From the IMG/VR virus record IMGVR_UViG_3300025276_000120, positions 1 to 31,889 of that record: a DNA stretch of 31,889 bases; one strand, given 5' to 3'. The notes beneath the pieces were generated by a model that did no database searches, had not been told where the DNA came from, and saw nothing but the letters and a program-made list of their open reading frames with translations. A program made the position numbers and the translations under genes. This stretch comes from a virus. Positions 1 to 9,795 of this stretch are shown here, piece after piece (position 1 is the stretch's first letter; each line of letters begins with the position of its first letter).

Positions 1-2027
1 TTGTAAAAACGTTTGATTTTTCTGTGTCCATAGATGAACATTATTTATGCGTATTAACTGGGGGTGCTGAAGTAAGCAGCTCTTTAGGAAATATGCAAAT
101 TTACAAAATAACTGCAGATCAAGTAAGCTATAAACCAGTAGCATCATTACAAATACCAATTAAATCTTCTCAGGTACCAACTGTTAGATCAGTACAAACC
201 GAAAATGTAATGCTGTTATTTCAAGAAGATCTTGTTCCATTAAGAATTATAAGAAACGATGTAGGAGCCAATAATTGGGATTGGGTTGTTGATGAGATTC
301 CTTTTTTAAATGTTCCTCAATTTGATTACAATGACGCAAAAAGCCCTACTCCGGTTGATTATGTAACCATATTAACTTTTTCGAATTTTGAAGTAGGCGA
401 ATCATATCAAATTGATGTTGAAGGGATACTAAGCAAAAACATAATTTATGCTACGAACCAATCTTCAACTGCATTTAACTTGCAAAAAAATCTGCAAGAA
501 ATGCCAAGCTTTGGAGATACCGGAGTCGAAGTATTAGCGCAAAGTGCTACAGTGTTTCAAATTACTGTATCGGGAGAGTCTACAAAAGATTTTGAAGCGT
601 GGACAGGTTTTGCAACTGGTGGCCCATCAACAACTCCTCAATTGACATTTACAATTCCTGGGGGGTCTCCTACTGCAGTTTCTCGCAAAGAAGATGTGTG
701 GTCAGCTACCAGAGGGTATCCAAAAATTGGAGCGTTCTTTGGAGGCAGATTGTGGTTTGGCGGCACTAAGTCAAAAAATCAAAGTTTATTTGCATCTAGG
801 TCTGGATCATTTTTCGATTTCTTTACTGAAGCAGGTGACGATGATGAAGGTATATTTATTACTATATCTTCTCGTAAGCTAACTCAAATTGTAGATGTAA
901 ATCCGGATAGAGGTTTACAAGTATTTACTAACGGATCTGAGTTCTTAGTTACTGGAACCACTCCATCTAATATTGCTGTGGCTTCACAAACTCAGCATGG
1001 ATCTTTAAATTTAGAAGTGCAGTCCGTTGACGGTGCAACTTTGTTTGTTGACGCTAACGGAAATACTTTAAGAAGTTACATATATAACTTTAATGAAGAT
1101 GCGTTTATTAGTAATGACATTTCAGTATTTAACAGTCAATTAATTAATCAACCCAAAGATATGGCTATATTAGATGGGACAACATCTGAAGACGCTAATT
1201 GGGTATTTATAATTAATCAAGATGGCAATGCGGCAATATTAAACACATTGCGCAGTCAAGATATTAACGGATTTACTAAATGGACAAATGCTTCAACTAA
1301 CAGTGATTACCCTTTAATTTTAGAAACCGTTTCTGTAGTTAATGACGAACTATTCGTAGTGTACAAGCGTGACAGTTCGTTTAAACCTGAACGTTATATA
1401 GCGCGATGGACATTCGATCAGTTTTTTGACGTAGGTGTAAAAATTACGAATAAAGATTTAATAAGTGCCGATTATAAACTTTATCTATCAACTAAACATT
1501 TAATAGGCGACACTGTTAACTTAGTAGCTCGCGGCACTAACTTTAGCAAAAGAGTCGTTGTATCTACAGGCGCGCCAATACAAATTGGAACAGAAGTTAT
1601 TTACTCGTATGTTCAGTTAACAAAATCTGAAGCAGAATTTATATTAGGCAGTCCAACCCCTTTTGCTAAAATCGATGTTGAGGTTGGATTTAATTTTGTT
1701 GTAACAGTTAAACCAATGCCTTTAAATACAAACGCAACTAATATTGCAGGTTCAAATCAAATGCGGATAAAGAAAGTTTCGCGAATGAACATAAGAATGT
1801 TTGAATCAGCAGGAGTATTTGTAGATGGCAATCCAGTGCCAATTAGGGAATTTGGTGCGGCTGGCCCAAGTTCTCCATTAAATAATAACCTACCAATTAA
1901 GTCAGGTATTATTGAGAATAACAATGGAGGCAATGGATGGGGCGTTGATGTAGTTCCAGTAATTACAGTTCCTGATCCAACACCATTCCAAATGCAGGCT
2001 ATTGAATATCAAGTAGAATCTTCCTAA
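1..2027 (+). CDS. tail tubular protein B / nozzle protein (T7 gp12-like), 5' truncated
   Basis: Forms the distal nozzle of the short tail through which DNA leaves the capsid. The frame is open from base 3 to the window edge (codons read VKTFDFSV before the GTG at 24), so the GTG is internal and the true start lies upstream. At least 674 residues are visible against about 794 in T7 gp12, so roughly 100 may be missing. A mid-protein block with GAFFGGRLWFGGT followed by LFASRSGSFFDFF matches the motif typical of these nozzle proteins. The product is rich in beta-type sequence. The stop codon overlaps the start of the next gene (TAATG), and the genes that follow are the usual gp14-gp16 virion set. 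Family call is firm; the start is not in the window. Confidence 0.85.
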   Translation, partial: VKTFDFSVSIDEHYLCVLTGGAEVSSSLGNMQIYKITADQVSYKPVASLQIPIKSSQVPTVRSVQTENVMLLFQEDLVPLRIIRNDVGANNWDWVVDEIPFLNVPQFDYNDAKSPTPVDYVTILTFSNFEVGESYQIDVEGILSKNIIYATNQSSTAFNLQKNLQEMPSFGDTGVEVLAQSATVFQITVSGESTKDFEAWTGFATGGPSTTPQLTFTIPGGSPTAVSRKEDVWSATRGYPKIGAFFGGRLWFGGTKSKNQSLFASRSGSFFDFFTEAGDDDEGIFITISSRKLTQIVDVNPDRGLQVFTNGSEFLVTGTTPSNIAVASQTQHGSLNLEVQSVDGATLFVDANGNTLRSYIYNFNEDAFISNDISVFNSQLINQPKDMAILDGTTSEDANWVFIINQDGNAAILNTLRSQDINGFTKWTNASTNSDYPLILETVSVVNDELFVVYKRDSSFKPERYIARWTFDQFFDVGVKITNKDLISADYKLYLSTKHLIGDTVNLVARGTNFSKRVVVSTGAPIQIGTEVIYSYVQLTKSEAEFILGSPTPFAKIDVEVGFNFVVTVKPMPLNTNATNIAGSNQMRIKKVSRMNIRMFESAGVFVDGNPVPIREFGAAGPSSPLNNNLPIKSGIIENNNGGNGWGVDVVPVITVPDPTPFQMQAIEYQVESS

Positions 2028-2404
2028 TGAATGTAACTAAACAAGATCAGATTTTAAAATTACAAGATATTATATTAAAATTAGATCAACAAGTTAACTT
2101 AACAACCTCTCACCATTTTAGTGAGGGTTTGTACGCTAGGGAATTAACGATTCCTGCAGGTGTGGTTGTAGTTGGTGCTAAACATTTAACAACACACATG
2201 TATATGGTTGTAAAAGGTAGATGTAAAGTACTAAGCCAGTTTGGAGATTATGAAGTTGAGGCACCTTTTATTGGTGAAACGATCCCTAATACAAAGAGAG
2301 TAATATTAGCAATAACCGATTGCGTTTGGATTACATTTCACCCTACTGATTTAACTGACGTAAAAGAAATTGAACAGGCTATATTAGAGCCAGAGGATAT
2401 ATAA
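2027..2404 (+). CDS. cupin-like conserved phage protein
   Basis: 125 aa. The first 35 residues look helical; the remainder is a compact beta domain with a THMYMVVKGRCKV segment, a GETIPNTKRVILAI segment and a closing VWITFHPTD. This His, TKR and T-x-H pattern is the one I know from small cupin-fold proteins found after tail tube genes in podophages. The biochemical role is unknown; a structural or assembly part in the tail is inferred from position only. The start overlaps the nozzle gene stop as TAATG, so translation is probably coupled. Confidence 0.6.
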   Translation: MNVTKQDQILKLQDIILKLDQQVNLTTSHHFSEGLYARELTIPAGVVVVGAKHLTTHMYMVVKGRCKVLSQFGDYEVEAPFIGETIPNTKRVILAITDCVWITFHPTDLTDVKEIEQAILEPEDI

Positions 2405-2830
2405 ATGTCATTTTTAGTAGCGGCCGCAGTAGCAGTTGTAGCAGGTCAAGCCGTAAGTACTTATGCAACTATTCAGGCAGGCACTGAAGCAGAAAAAGCC
2501 GCAAGGGTTCGTGCTAGAGAATTAAAACTCCAAAACAAAATGGATGAAGCAGATAGACGAGCAGAAGTTAACAGGTTATTAGCACGTAATATAAATAGCC
2601 AAGCGGCAGGTGGCATATTAGGTGAAGGAACGCCTGCAAGTGTAAGTTTAACAACAGCGGAAGATTTAAGCACTTCTGAAGCCGGAGCAAGTTTAACTGC
2701 ACGATTACAAATTGCACAAGTTGAAAGGCAAGGAGCGCAAGCTAAAAAACAAGGTTATCTAAACGCGACGTCGAGTTTATTAAAAGCTGCACCTGAATTA
2801 GCATCAGCCGCCAAAACAATTAGTGCTTAG
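2405..2830 (+). CDS. internal virion protein, T7 gp14-like
   Basis: 141 aa, shorter than T7 gp14 (196 aa). It opens with a hydrophobic Ala/Val-rich segment (residues 2-20), then a long charged helical region rich in Ala, Arg, Gln and Glu, a Gly-rich turn (AAGGILGEGTP) and a second helical half ending in Ala-rich sequence. This layout is typical of the smallest ejection protein, which inserts into the outer membrane at infection in T7. The call rests on composition and on its position directly before gp15-like and gp16-like genes. It starts one base after the preceding stop codon. Confidence 0.65.
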   Translation: MSFLVAAAVAVVAGQAVSTYATIQAGTEAEKAARVRARELKLQNKMDEADRRAEVNRLLARNINSQAAGGILGEGTPASVSLTTAEDLSTSEAGASLTARLQIAQVERQGAQAKKQGYLNATSSLLKAAPELASAAKTISA

Positions 2831-2839
2831 GGAAAAAAC

Positions 2840-4663
2840 ATGGCTATTGAAAGATTACAAATAAAAAACATGTTTAGAGCGCAAGCTTTAGATACAAGTC
2901 GTGTAAGAACGATGCAAGCACTAGCAGGTGTTGGTCAATCGCTTTCTAATCTCGGATCTATGGCAGGCGAAAATATTGCTAGTTCAAACGCAAATAACAC
3001 TGCTAGAGATTTAATGGAAGAAGCTAATTTAGGCGAAGTAGAAATAACGAATGAAGACGGTTCGAAAGATACTGTAACAAAATACGACAACATTCCACAG
3101 CAATTTGGTTGGGGTGCAAGAGCAGTTGATAGTGCAATTAAAGCAGGGTATAGAGCTACCGCTAAAAACAATAGTACAAAAATTACATCTGTGTCTCGCG
3201 AAGAATATCCTAACGATCCTGAAGGGTACATAAGGGACGTAGAAGCAAGCATGAAAGGCATGTCTTCACAAATGCCTATTGAACTATCTGAGCAATTTGA
3301 AACTTATACTAAAGCATCGATGGAAGTTGATCTTCGAGCAATTAGAGGTGTAGCAAGGCGAGAAGCATTAGTTGAATCGGAAGCTGAAGTTGAGCAAATG
3401 ATTAAGCATACAAATGTGTTAGCTAGTACATTGGCTTTTGACGGCAATGTTTTTGACCTTGATAAGATTGTTGCAGACTTTGCAGAAGAAGGTCAGAAGT
3501 TAGTTGACGAAAACTTAATGTCGCCTACTCAATTTGAGAACGAAAAGTTTACTTTAATTGAGCAAATAACTGAACAATCTGTTTTAGGTAGTGTTGATCA
3601 AATAATTAGTGCCGAAATGGTTACAGACAAGGACGGTACTCAAAGAAGAATTACCCATAGAGAACGCATAACTGCGGCAGAAAACGCATTAGAAGTTTTC
3701 AAAGATTCTAAAGGAACACCTGTCGCTGATCCGTTTAATCCAAAAGGGCCTCCGGTATATTTAAGTTTAGAACAGCACGATAGAGTTACGACTCAAATTC
3801 GAGCGCAGATTTCTGAAGCTAACCGAATTGATAGACGAGACACGTTGTTAGCAAAAATTGATGTAGTAACTCAACAAAACAACAATATGCAAAGTTGGGA
3901 CAACGACACGTTATATAACCAAGATTCAAACAACGGTGGGTATAGTCCTGATGAATTAGCACACCAGTTAAACGAACTAGTCAGAACAGGAAACATTACT
4001 GAAACGCAATCTAACATTAGAAAAAAATTAATTACTTCTAAAAAAGCTATTACTGCTATTGACGATACCGATTCTGCTAACAAAATTGTAAACAGTGTTT
4101 ATGCAATGCTAGGAGAAACCGATCCGCTTGAGTATCAAAAAAAATACATGCAAATTTTTAATGAAATGGCTCGGTTGCAAGACGTAGGAAAATTAACAAA
4201 AGACAAAGTTCAATCGCTAGAAGGATCTATAACCTATTTAACTGCGCCTTCTAATGCCAAGTCAATTAAAAGACTTAGTAGAAGATTATTTTCAAATGAT
4301 ACGAGGAATGCAATTGATCGCGAAATACCTAGCTACTTACGCTCACAAGTTCAGCAACAAATATTCACAGAAGCTTGGCCTCTTGTTGAAGCGGCTCAAG
4401 TTAAGGCTGAAGCAGATGGTGATACTTTTGGAGATAATGAACGTGAAAAGATATATTCTATGGAAGCAAATAGAATTATCGACGAGACACAAAAGACTGA
4501 AGCTTATAAAGGGGCTGAAATCCTTTCTGGGCGTATGAAAGCAGTTCCAACTGTAGAAAGTGGATTTGAGTTACGAAATATGAATGGAAGAGATAGGTAC
4601 GTTAGACCTGTCTACGATAGCAACGGTAAATTAATAGACATTGAATATTGGGATGGTCGTTAA
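2840..4663 (+). CDS. internal virion protein, T7 gp15-like
   Basis: 607 aa, mostly charged helical sequence without membrane segments. It starts after GGGAAAAAAC at a plain ATG. The N-terminal 55 residues (RTMQALAGVGQSLSNLGSMA) resemble the start of many gp15-type ejection proteins, which line the periplasmic conduit in T7 (747 aa there). A stretch around residues 100-160 (FGWGARAVDSAIKAGYRA and the following block) looks like the best conserved part. Its stop forms TAATG with the next start. The function is inferred from order and overall character and not from a catalytic motif. Confidence 0.65.
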   Translation: MAIERLQIKNMFRAQALDTSRVRTMQALAGVGQSLSNLGSMAGENIASSNANNTARDLMEEANLGEVEITNEDGSKDTVTKYDNIPQQFGWGARAVDSAIKAGYRATAKNNSTKITSVSREEYPNDPEGYIRDVEASMKGMSSQMPIELSEQFETYTKASMEVDLRAIRGVARREALVESEAEVEQMIKHTNVLASTLAFDGNVFDLDKIVADFAEEGQKLVDENLMSPTQFENEKFTLIEQITEQSVLGSVDQIISAEMVTDKDGTQRRITHRERITAAENALEVFKDSKGTPVADPFNPKGPPVYLSLEQHDRVTTQIRAQISEANRIDRRDTLLAKIDVVTQQNNNMQSWDNDTLYNQDSNNGGYSPDELAHQLNELVRTGNITETQSNIRKKLITSKKAITAIDDTDSANKIVNSVYAMLGETDPLEYQKKYMQIFNEMARLQDVGKLTKDKVQSLEGSITYLTAPSNAKSIKRLSRRLFSNDTRNAIDREIPSYLRSQVQQQIFTEAWPLVEAAQVKAEADGDTFGDNEREKIYSMEANRIIDETQKTEAYKGAEILSGRMKAVPTVESGFELRNMNGRDRYVRPVYDSNGKLIDIEYWDGR

Positions 4664-7600
4664 TGGCAATTGATTCAGCGCAGTTAAGAATTGATGCTTA
4701 TCTTGCTAGCACAGACATAAGCAATCTTGACGACACTAGGTTAGAAACAGAGCTTAACGATCCTGATGTGATTGTTAACGAACCAATTGTGCAAGAAACA
4801 ATTGTAGAAACTGACCCAATAGCTCCGTCTGAAGATGAGTTGTTTGAAAGAGAAATGCGCGTTCAGTCTTACAACGAAAGTATAAGTTCCCAGGATAATG
4901 ATCTCGGCTACTTAAACTTGCCAGAATATAATCTAAATGCAATGGGAGAGCAGTTAGACCCAGACGTAGATAAAGACGATATTAATTTTGTTCAGGTGCA
5001 AAGTGACCACAACGAAAATCAAATATTAAAAGTATCTGAATTATTATTTACCCCTAACGAAATAAGTTATTTTAAAAAAACGCCAATCGGAATTAGCGAG
5101 GCAGGCAGATTTTTAGATGTTGAAGACTATTTGCCTGCAGGCGGTTTTTATAAAGGATACGAAGCATTAAGTGTTCAAACAATCGCCAATGATATACAAG
5201 AAGGAAAAGATGTTTCTAATAATGATCTAAAAACTTTTAATGATTATTTAAAGAAACATATGGAAGTCCAATTGAGAGGATTCACTTGGGCAGGTGGTGT
5301 TAGATACTACGGTACGCCAATGCCTGCATTCATTGCTGAATTTATGTTTTCTGGTGGTGTAGGAAAAGTAGCGCAAAAAGCTACGACTCAAGCATTAATA
5401 AAAGGTGCAGTTCAAAGTTCAATAGCTGCTTCTGAAAAAATAGCGATAGGTACATTAGGCTACGGTGCAAGAGGGGCGGCTATGACCGTTGCTATGGCAC
5501 CATCGGTTTCACGAACTTATGGACAATTAAGGGTAAACGAACAATTAACTTTAACTGAACAAGGTAGAGCAATATTAAGCGAAGCTGAAGAATCTCCTGC
5601 TATAAGTGTAATGAAAGCATACGCGTACACTTCTGTTGACGTTGTATCTGAAATGACGGGCGCACCACTAAGCCGCGTTATAGCTCCACTAACAAATAGA
5701 ATGGCTAGTAAGGTCTACACTACGGCAACTAGCGCACTGCCTCCAAAAGTAGTAAACGGATTCTTAGACGCGTATCAAAAAATAAAACCAAATGCCGCTT
5801 TGCAAAACGTACTAGACAAAGCAGGATGGCATGGAATGCTAATGGAGCTTGGCGAAGAAAGAGTCGCTGATGTCTTACGAGTACACGCTAACATAGCGTT
5901 TGGTGAGTCGTATACGTTTGACGAAATACTTGATCAAATAACTCCAAGTAAAGAACAATTTTTAATTGAAGCAGGAATCATTGGGGGCTTAAAAACAGCT
6001 TCATCGGCAATAGCAATAGGTCAAAATGTACTGTCAAAAAGAATGTACAACGAAGAAGACATTACATTAGCAACTAGTACGTCAGAAAATGACGTAGAAA
6101 ATTTAGTTGAAGAAAGTTTAAACATTGAAATTGAACCACCAGATGTTAATTCGCCAGAAGCAATTTACACTTTAGAGTCTCAAGAAGCGTTTGAACTTGA
6201 TGAAACAAAGCCGGACTCTGATGTTGATATGGATACGTACGTAGAGTATGAATCTAGTTCGCAGAAGGTGGCAGAAGATCAAGTAAACTCTAAGTTACAA
6301 ACAGCTTATAAGCGTGTTGCAGAATTAAAAAGATTAGCAAAACGCAATAATGACAGATTTGTTGATTGGATTTTAAAAGGTGGTCAACTATCTTATGATC
6401 AGCTATCTAGCATGGGAATTGATGGACTCTCATTAGACTCTGTTAACCAAGCTTTAAAAGGAAAAATTCCTAGAAGACCTTGGATTCGAAATACGAATAA
6501 CCCAAACACTGGCCCTACGCAAACGATAGATCAGTTAACAGAAAGGTACAACAGCGATTTTGTACCATATGATCCTAATATATCTACTGATCAATCTGCA
6601 CAAATTACCAATGAAGAAATGGTAGACATAATTCGTGAGTTTGTTTATGAGCAAGGGTTCAGAGGTCAAACAGGATTCGAAGCAATTATGGATCTTGAGG
6701 TTGCTGCTGAAATATTAGAACTAGAAAATGAAATAGACTTTTTTAGTCAGATGAGTGCGCGAGATGCAGACCTCTATTTTAGTGACATGACTTTAGATTT
6801 ACCCGATCTTGGTAATGCAGATTACAACAATATAAATACAAATATTCCACTTGAAACAGAGATTGATCTAGAAACAATTTATGCAGACAGTGCGCAGGAC
6901 ATAGATCAAGAGCTTATTAATCAAGACATCGATGCAGAGTTGAGAGGGTTTTTGCTTAACTATATGCCAGTGTTGCCACAAATAACTGAGCAAGATGAAG
7001 CAGACATACCAATTCCTAAAATTGATTATAGTGAAAGCAACGCTGATGCAATAAAAACTGCTTGGGTAACTAAGTACTTTGCAATTGATAAACTCGTTTC
7101 AATGTACGAAGGCAAATACGGAGCTATACCTGACAGCTTTAATCCTAAGTTATTGATCAGTGCTTATGGTGGAATTATTGGTCGATTTGAACAGGCAGTA
7201 AAATTTGGAACATTTAAGTTTACCATTGACGGAAAAGCTATTAGAACGGGTCAAGGTTTTAAACCTATTCTTGATATTTTTGACGGATTAATAATTCCAA
7301 TTGAAGGCAATCGAGCGCAAAGAAAATTAGATTTAAATAAGTATTTAATTGCTAGGCGTATACAACAAGATATACAAAATTATGTTAACAAAGAAACTGG
7401 CGAAGATTTAGTTGGCCCAGTGCAAGAGCGCAGAGCATCTAAAGAACAACAGCTTCAGGCTGATTTAGATTTGGTGTCGCTAGAAATTAAGTACGGAGAC
7501 AGTATAGATTACTTTGATCGTACTGCTAGAGAGTTGTATGCATATCAAAGACGCAATTTAGAATTGCTTGTTGATTCTGGAAACATGTCTCGCGATAGGT

Positions 7601-9795
7601 ACAAACAAATTATTGAAGATAATCCTAACTACATACCGTTTCATCGCGTTATGTTAGATACATTATTTGATAAAGATGGAAATGTATCAAAAGAAACTGC
7701 TCAAATTTATAAAATCCTTGGAGCGGAAGAAGCTAACATAATGGAAGAGACAGGGATTTTGTCTCAAAAGCAATATGACATGATTGCTAAAGAAGATCCT
7801 TCGTTAGCTAGTCAATTAAATGACATGATTGAAATCACTAAGGCCCCAAGTGCTATCAAAGGATTGTTTAACAAAGCAACATCAAGGTACATAACACAAA
7901 GGTTAACTGGGTCTCAAAGAGCCATTAAGGATCCGCTGTATTCTATAATGCAGTCTACATACAATGTAATGAATATTGCGGCACGAAACGATGTAGCACA
8001 GTCAGTAGCTAAGATGGCAGATCTTATGCCAGAACAAATACAACGTATTATGCCAACTACATTACGAGATTCAAAAAACAGAATTGTAAAAGATGAAGAC
8101 GGCAAGACTATTATGGAACTCGTTACTAACGACAATTCCATAGAAGTATATGTTGATGGTCAACGACAAGCATACGAGGTTGCAAAACCTATACGCGAAG
8201 CATTGAACATGCAAGACATCAAAAGCATGGCTATGTTTGAAAAGATCTTTGTTACACCAATTACTTTATTTAGAATTGGAACAACAATTACACCTGACTT
8301 TATATTAAGTTTGTTTTTTAGAGATCAGTTTGTTGCGGCATTGCAGTCTAAAACTGCGGCTAATCCTGTAATTGATTTACCTATGGCAATATCAGCCATG
8401 ATAAACAAAACTAATTTGTACCATGAATGGCAAGCTTCTGGCGGCCAAATGACGAACTACATGGATCTGTCCGATCAAGGTATTGAAAAAGCATACGAAG
8501 ATATTATGGACGACAGTTCATATTTAAACAAAGTAATAAAGTCTTATGGCTTAAAACCATTAAGAGACATGCAAAGAGCATTCGATTCAGTTACTAGAAT
8601 ATCGATTTACAATGCTAATGTACGAGCAGGAAAGTCTAGTAGAGAAGCATCTTATGAAGCAAGAGAAGCATTAGCAGACTTTCAAAAAGCAGGAACACAG
8701 GCAGAAAAAGTTAATAGATATCTTCCATTCTTTAACGTAGCAATTCGTGGTACGGATGTAATGCAAAGGTCTGCAAGAGAAAATCCTGCTAAATTTGCTT
8801 TGATAGGTCTGAGTACTATTACTTTGCCAAGCTTAATATTAACTGGTTATTATTTATTTGGGGCTGATGAAGAAAGTCGTAGAGCATATTTAGCATTGCC
8901 GCAATCTGATAAAGATTATAATTGGATGTGGCGCAATGAAGATGGCACTTGGAGTGCAGTTCCGAAACCATACGCCCCAGGATATTTGTTTGGCACGATG
9001 CCACAGAAGTACCTTGAATGGATGTATGCGACACATCCTAAAGATGCTAAAGAGTTCTTTGTTGATTTTATACAAGGAGCTACAACGAGTGTAAGCCCTA
9101 TTCAAAGCATTCCTGCAGTAGCACCACCGCCTCTTAAAACTTGGCTAGAAATAAAAAGCAATTATTTGTTTTATAACGAAGGTGCAGTTATCCCAACGTA
9201 TAAAGTAAATATGGAACCGGATCTGCAAGCTAGTAGATTTGGAAGTTCTACTGCTACATTAATCGGTGACAAATTTAATATGTCGCCAATAGTTGTAGAC
9301 AAAATAATTAAAGATGTATTAGGTAATGCAGGTCAGTATGGATTAGATGGAGCAGAATTACTTTCCGACAAATTAAAAGATGCTAGAAATGAGCCTATTC
9401 CTGCTGACCCAAGTAAATTGCCAAGGATTGTAAGAAGATTTATTAAACAAGATCCTTTGTTAGCTAGATCTGAAACTGAAAATGCATGGTGGGATACATA
9501 TTCTATTGTACAAACAAAAATAAATTCGTTAAGGGAATATGAGAAACTTCCCGATTTAAAACAAGCGGATGAATATGAAAACAAATTTAAGACTATTTTT
9601 GATCAGCAATATCAAATGCTAGACAACGGTAAACTAATATCGCAATTGTATCGTGAACGTAACGAAATAATAGATGATGCTAATTTAACCGTTGAAGAAA
9701 AAGATAAACAGTTAGAAAGAATTAACGTTGAAAAAAATGAAGTTATTACAGAATCACTAAACGAATTTAACAATGCCATACAGGATGCAAACTAA
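4663..9795 (+). CDS. large internal virion / polyvalent protein, gp16-like, LPD38-type
   Basis: 1710 aa from the ATG at 4663, which overlaps the previous stop; a TTG at 4648 in the same frame would add five residues but has no advantage. Several hydrophobic or amphipathic stretches lie at about residues 215-290. An acidic middle follows, then a long region that I recognise from LPD38-type large polyvalent proteins: NYIPFHRV near residue 990, NIAARNDVAQSVAKM near 1105, KVNRYLPFFNVAIRG near 1350, and a transmembrane-like ITLPSLILTGYYLF near 1387. By position it is the gp16-equivalent ejection protein delivered into the cell with the DNA. I see no obvious transglycosylase motif at the N-terminus, unlike T7 gp16. 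The tail end is coiled-coil-like. Confidence 0.75.
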   Translation: MAIDSAQLRIDAYLASTDISNLDDTRLETELNDPDVIVNEPIVQETIVETDPIAPSEDELFEREMRVQSYNESISSQDNDLGYLNLPEYNLNAMGEQLDPDVDKDDINFVQVQSDHNENQILKVSELLFTPNEISYFKKTPIGISEAGRFLDVEDYLPAGGFYKGYEALSVQTIANDIQEGKDVSNNDLKTFNDYLKKHMEVQLRGFTWAGGVRYYGTPMPAFIAEFMFSGGVGKVAQKATTQALIKGAVQSSIAASEKIAIGTLGYGARGAAMTVAMAPSVSRTYGQLRVNEQLTLTEQGRAILSEAEESPAISVMKAYAYTSVDVVSEMTGAPLSRVIAPLTNRMASKVYTTATSALPPKVVNGFLDAYQKIKPNAALQNVLDKAGWHGMLMELGEERVADVLRVHANIAFGESYTFDEILDQITPSKEQFLIEAGIIGGLKTASSAIAIGQNVLSKRMYNEEDITLATSTSENDVENLVEESLNIEIEPPDVNSPEAIYTLESQEAFELDETKPDSDVDMDTYVEYESSSQKVAEDQVNSKLQTAYKRVAELKRLAKRNNDRFVDWILKGGQLSYDQLSSMGIDGLSLDSVNQALKGKIPRRPWIRNTNNPNTGPTQTIDQLTERYNSDFVPYDPNISTDQSAQITNEEMVDIIREFVYEQGFRGQTGFEAIMDLEVAAEILELENEIDFFSQMSARDADLYFSDMTLDLPDLGNADYNNINTNIPLETEIDLETIYADSAQDIDQELINQDIDAELRGFLLNYMPVLPQITEQDEADIPIPKIDYSESNADAIKTAWVTKYFAIDKLVSMYEGKYGAIPDSFNPKLLISAYGGIIGRFEQAVKFGTFKFTIDGKAIRTGQGFKPILDIFDGLIIPIEGNRAQRKLDLNKYLIARRIQQDIQNYVNKETGEDLVGPVQERRASKEQQLQADLDLVSLEIKYGDSIDYFDRTARELYAYQRRNLELLVDSGNMSRDRYKQIIEDNPNYIPFHRVMLDTLFDKDGNVSKETAQIYKILGAEEANIMEETGILSQKQYDMIAKEDPSLASQLNDMIEITKAPSAIKGLFNKATSRYITQRLTGSQRAIKDPLYSIMQSTYNVMNIAARNDVAQSVAKMADLMPEQIQRIMPTTLRDSKNRIVKDEDGKTIMELVTNDNSIEVYVDGQRQAYEVAKPIREALNMQDIKSMAMFEKIFVTPITLFRIGTTITPDFILSLFFRDQFVAALQSKTAANPVIDLPMAISAMINKTNLYHEWQASGGQMTNYMDLSDQGIEKAYEDIMDDSSYLNKVIKSYGLKPLRDMQRAFDSVTRISIYNANVRAGKSSREASYEAREALADFQKAGTQAEKVNRYLPFFNVAIRGTDVMQRSARENPAKFALIGLSTITLPSLILTGYYLFGADEESRRAYLALPQSDKDYNWMWRNEDGTWSAVPKPYAPGYLFGTMPQKYLEWMYATHPKDAKEFFVDFIQGATTSVSPIQSIPAVAPPPLKTWLEIKSNYLFYNEGAVIPTYKVNMEPDLQASRFGSSTATLIGDKFNMSPIVVDKIIKDVLGNAGQYGLDGAELLSDKLKDARNEPIPADPSKLPRIVRRFIKQDPLLARSETENAWWDTYSIVQTKINSLREYEKLPDLKQADEYENKFKTIFDQQYQMLDNGKLISQLYRERNEIIDDANLTVEEKDKQLERINVEKNEVITESLNEFNNAIQDAN

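Noticed and set aside
4648-4663. Earlier TTG start for the large internal virion protein
   Set aside because: The ATG at 4663 gives the same TAATG overlap used throughout this genome.
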